Assembly (NCBI RefSeq): GCF_008520305.1
Contig: NZ_ML703288.1
Span: 29,745 to 63,519, forward strand
Length of the DNA: 33,775 bases
Direction of reading: 5' to 3'
DNA from: Mesorhizobium sp. SARCC-RB16n
Lineage (GTDB): Bacteria; Pseudomonadota; Alphaproteobacteria; Rhizobiales; Rhizobiaceae
Numbering within the stretch: position 1 is the first letter of the stretch; every line of letters begins with the position of its first letter. The notes beneath the pieces are model-generated. The model worked only from the letters and a program-made list of their open reading frames with translations, was not told where the DNA came from and did not search any database. The position numbers and the translations under genes are program-made. This document shows, piece by piece, positions 33,749 to 33,775 of the stretch.

Positions 33749-33775
33749 TGAACTGACCCCCGAAAGTTGGACACA
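33749..33775 (+). mobile_element. Terminal inverted repeat of an IS3-family-like element (partial)
   Basis: TGAACTGACCCCCGAAAGTT plus GGACA at the window edge. The TGxACTGxxCCC...TTGGACA pattern is typical of IS3-family (IS150-group) ends. Only 27 bases are visible, so no transposase can be checked, and the orientation is unknown. Confidence 0.6.

Overview
The window is a high-GC alphaproteobacterial chromosome segment. The gene order, the protein sequences and the repeat family seen here point to a rhizobial genus of the Phyllobacteriaceae, most likely Mesorhizobium or a close relative. This is inferred from recognised families only; no search was run. Most genes are conserved core functions. 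Accessory content is small: a two-gene islet at 11.3-12.4 kb, several copies of a palindromic intergenic repeat, and what looks like the end of an IS3-family element at the right edge.

Left third (28-9951, all minus strand): the envelope cluster ybgC-tolQ-tolR-tolA-tolB-pal-cpoB(ybgF)-tilS-ftsH, read right to left. It encodes the Tol-Pal trans-envelope machine, the tRNA-Ile lysidine synthetase and the FtsH protease. Hairpins separate tolB from pal and pal from cpoB, so the block is probably several transcripts. Next, 10172-12360 holds a Tat-type metallophosphoesterase and two plus-strand genes for Cys-containing secreted or membrane proteins of no recognised family. These sit between ybgC and ruvB, which are usually close neighbours in relatives.

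Middle (12382-20097): ruvB-ruvA-ruvC (Holliday junction processing), then a DUF1465/RcdA gene (adaptor for ClpXP-dependent CtrA degradation). The 385-base gap upstream of rcdA is the most interesting part of the window. It contains two perfect TTAA-N7-TTAA CtrA boxes. One is placed like the -35 region of a predicted ~100-nt minus-strand small RNA with three stem-loops, a CCUCCC single-stranded motif and an intrinsic terminator. Further right are a small His-rich four-helix membrane protein, a 40-residue CxxC small ORF, a DUF2269 membrane protein, a TauE/SafE permease, a methyltransferase, and an Lrp/AsnC regulator divergent from an EamA-type exporter with two overlapping palindromes between them.

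Right third (20219-33775): a divergent thiamine-phosphate-synthase-like protein, a Sel1-repeat protein, efp, an inositol-monophosphatase (suhB) gene and a hemolysin-III protein. Then comes a two-gene MotA/TolQ-like plus MotB/OmpA-like stator pair, a small periplasmic protein, a DUF1304 protein, an M32 carboxypeptidase, a DUF3857/transglutaminase protein, an MsbA-like ABC exporter and rpmE (L31). No tRNA, rRNA, CRISPR array or prophage was recognised.
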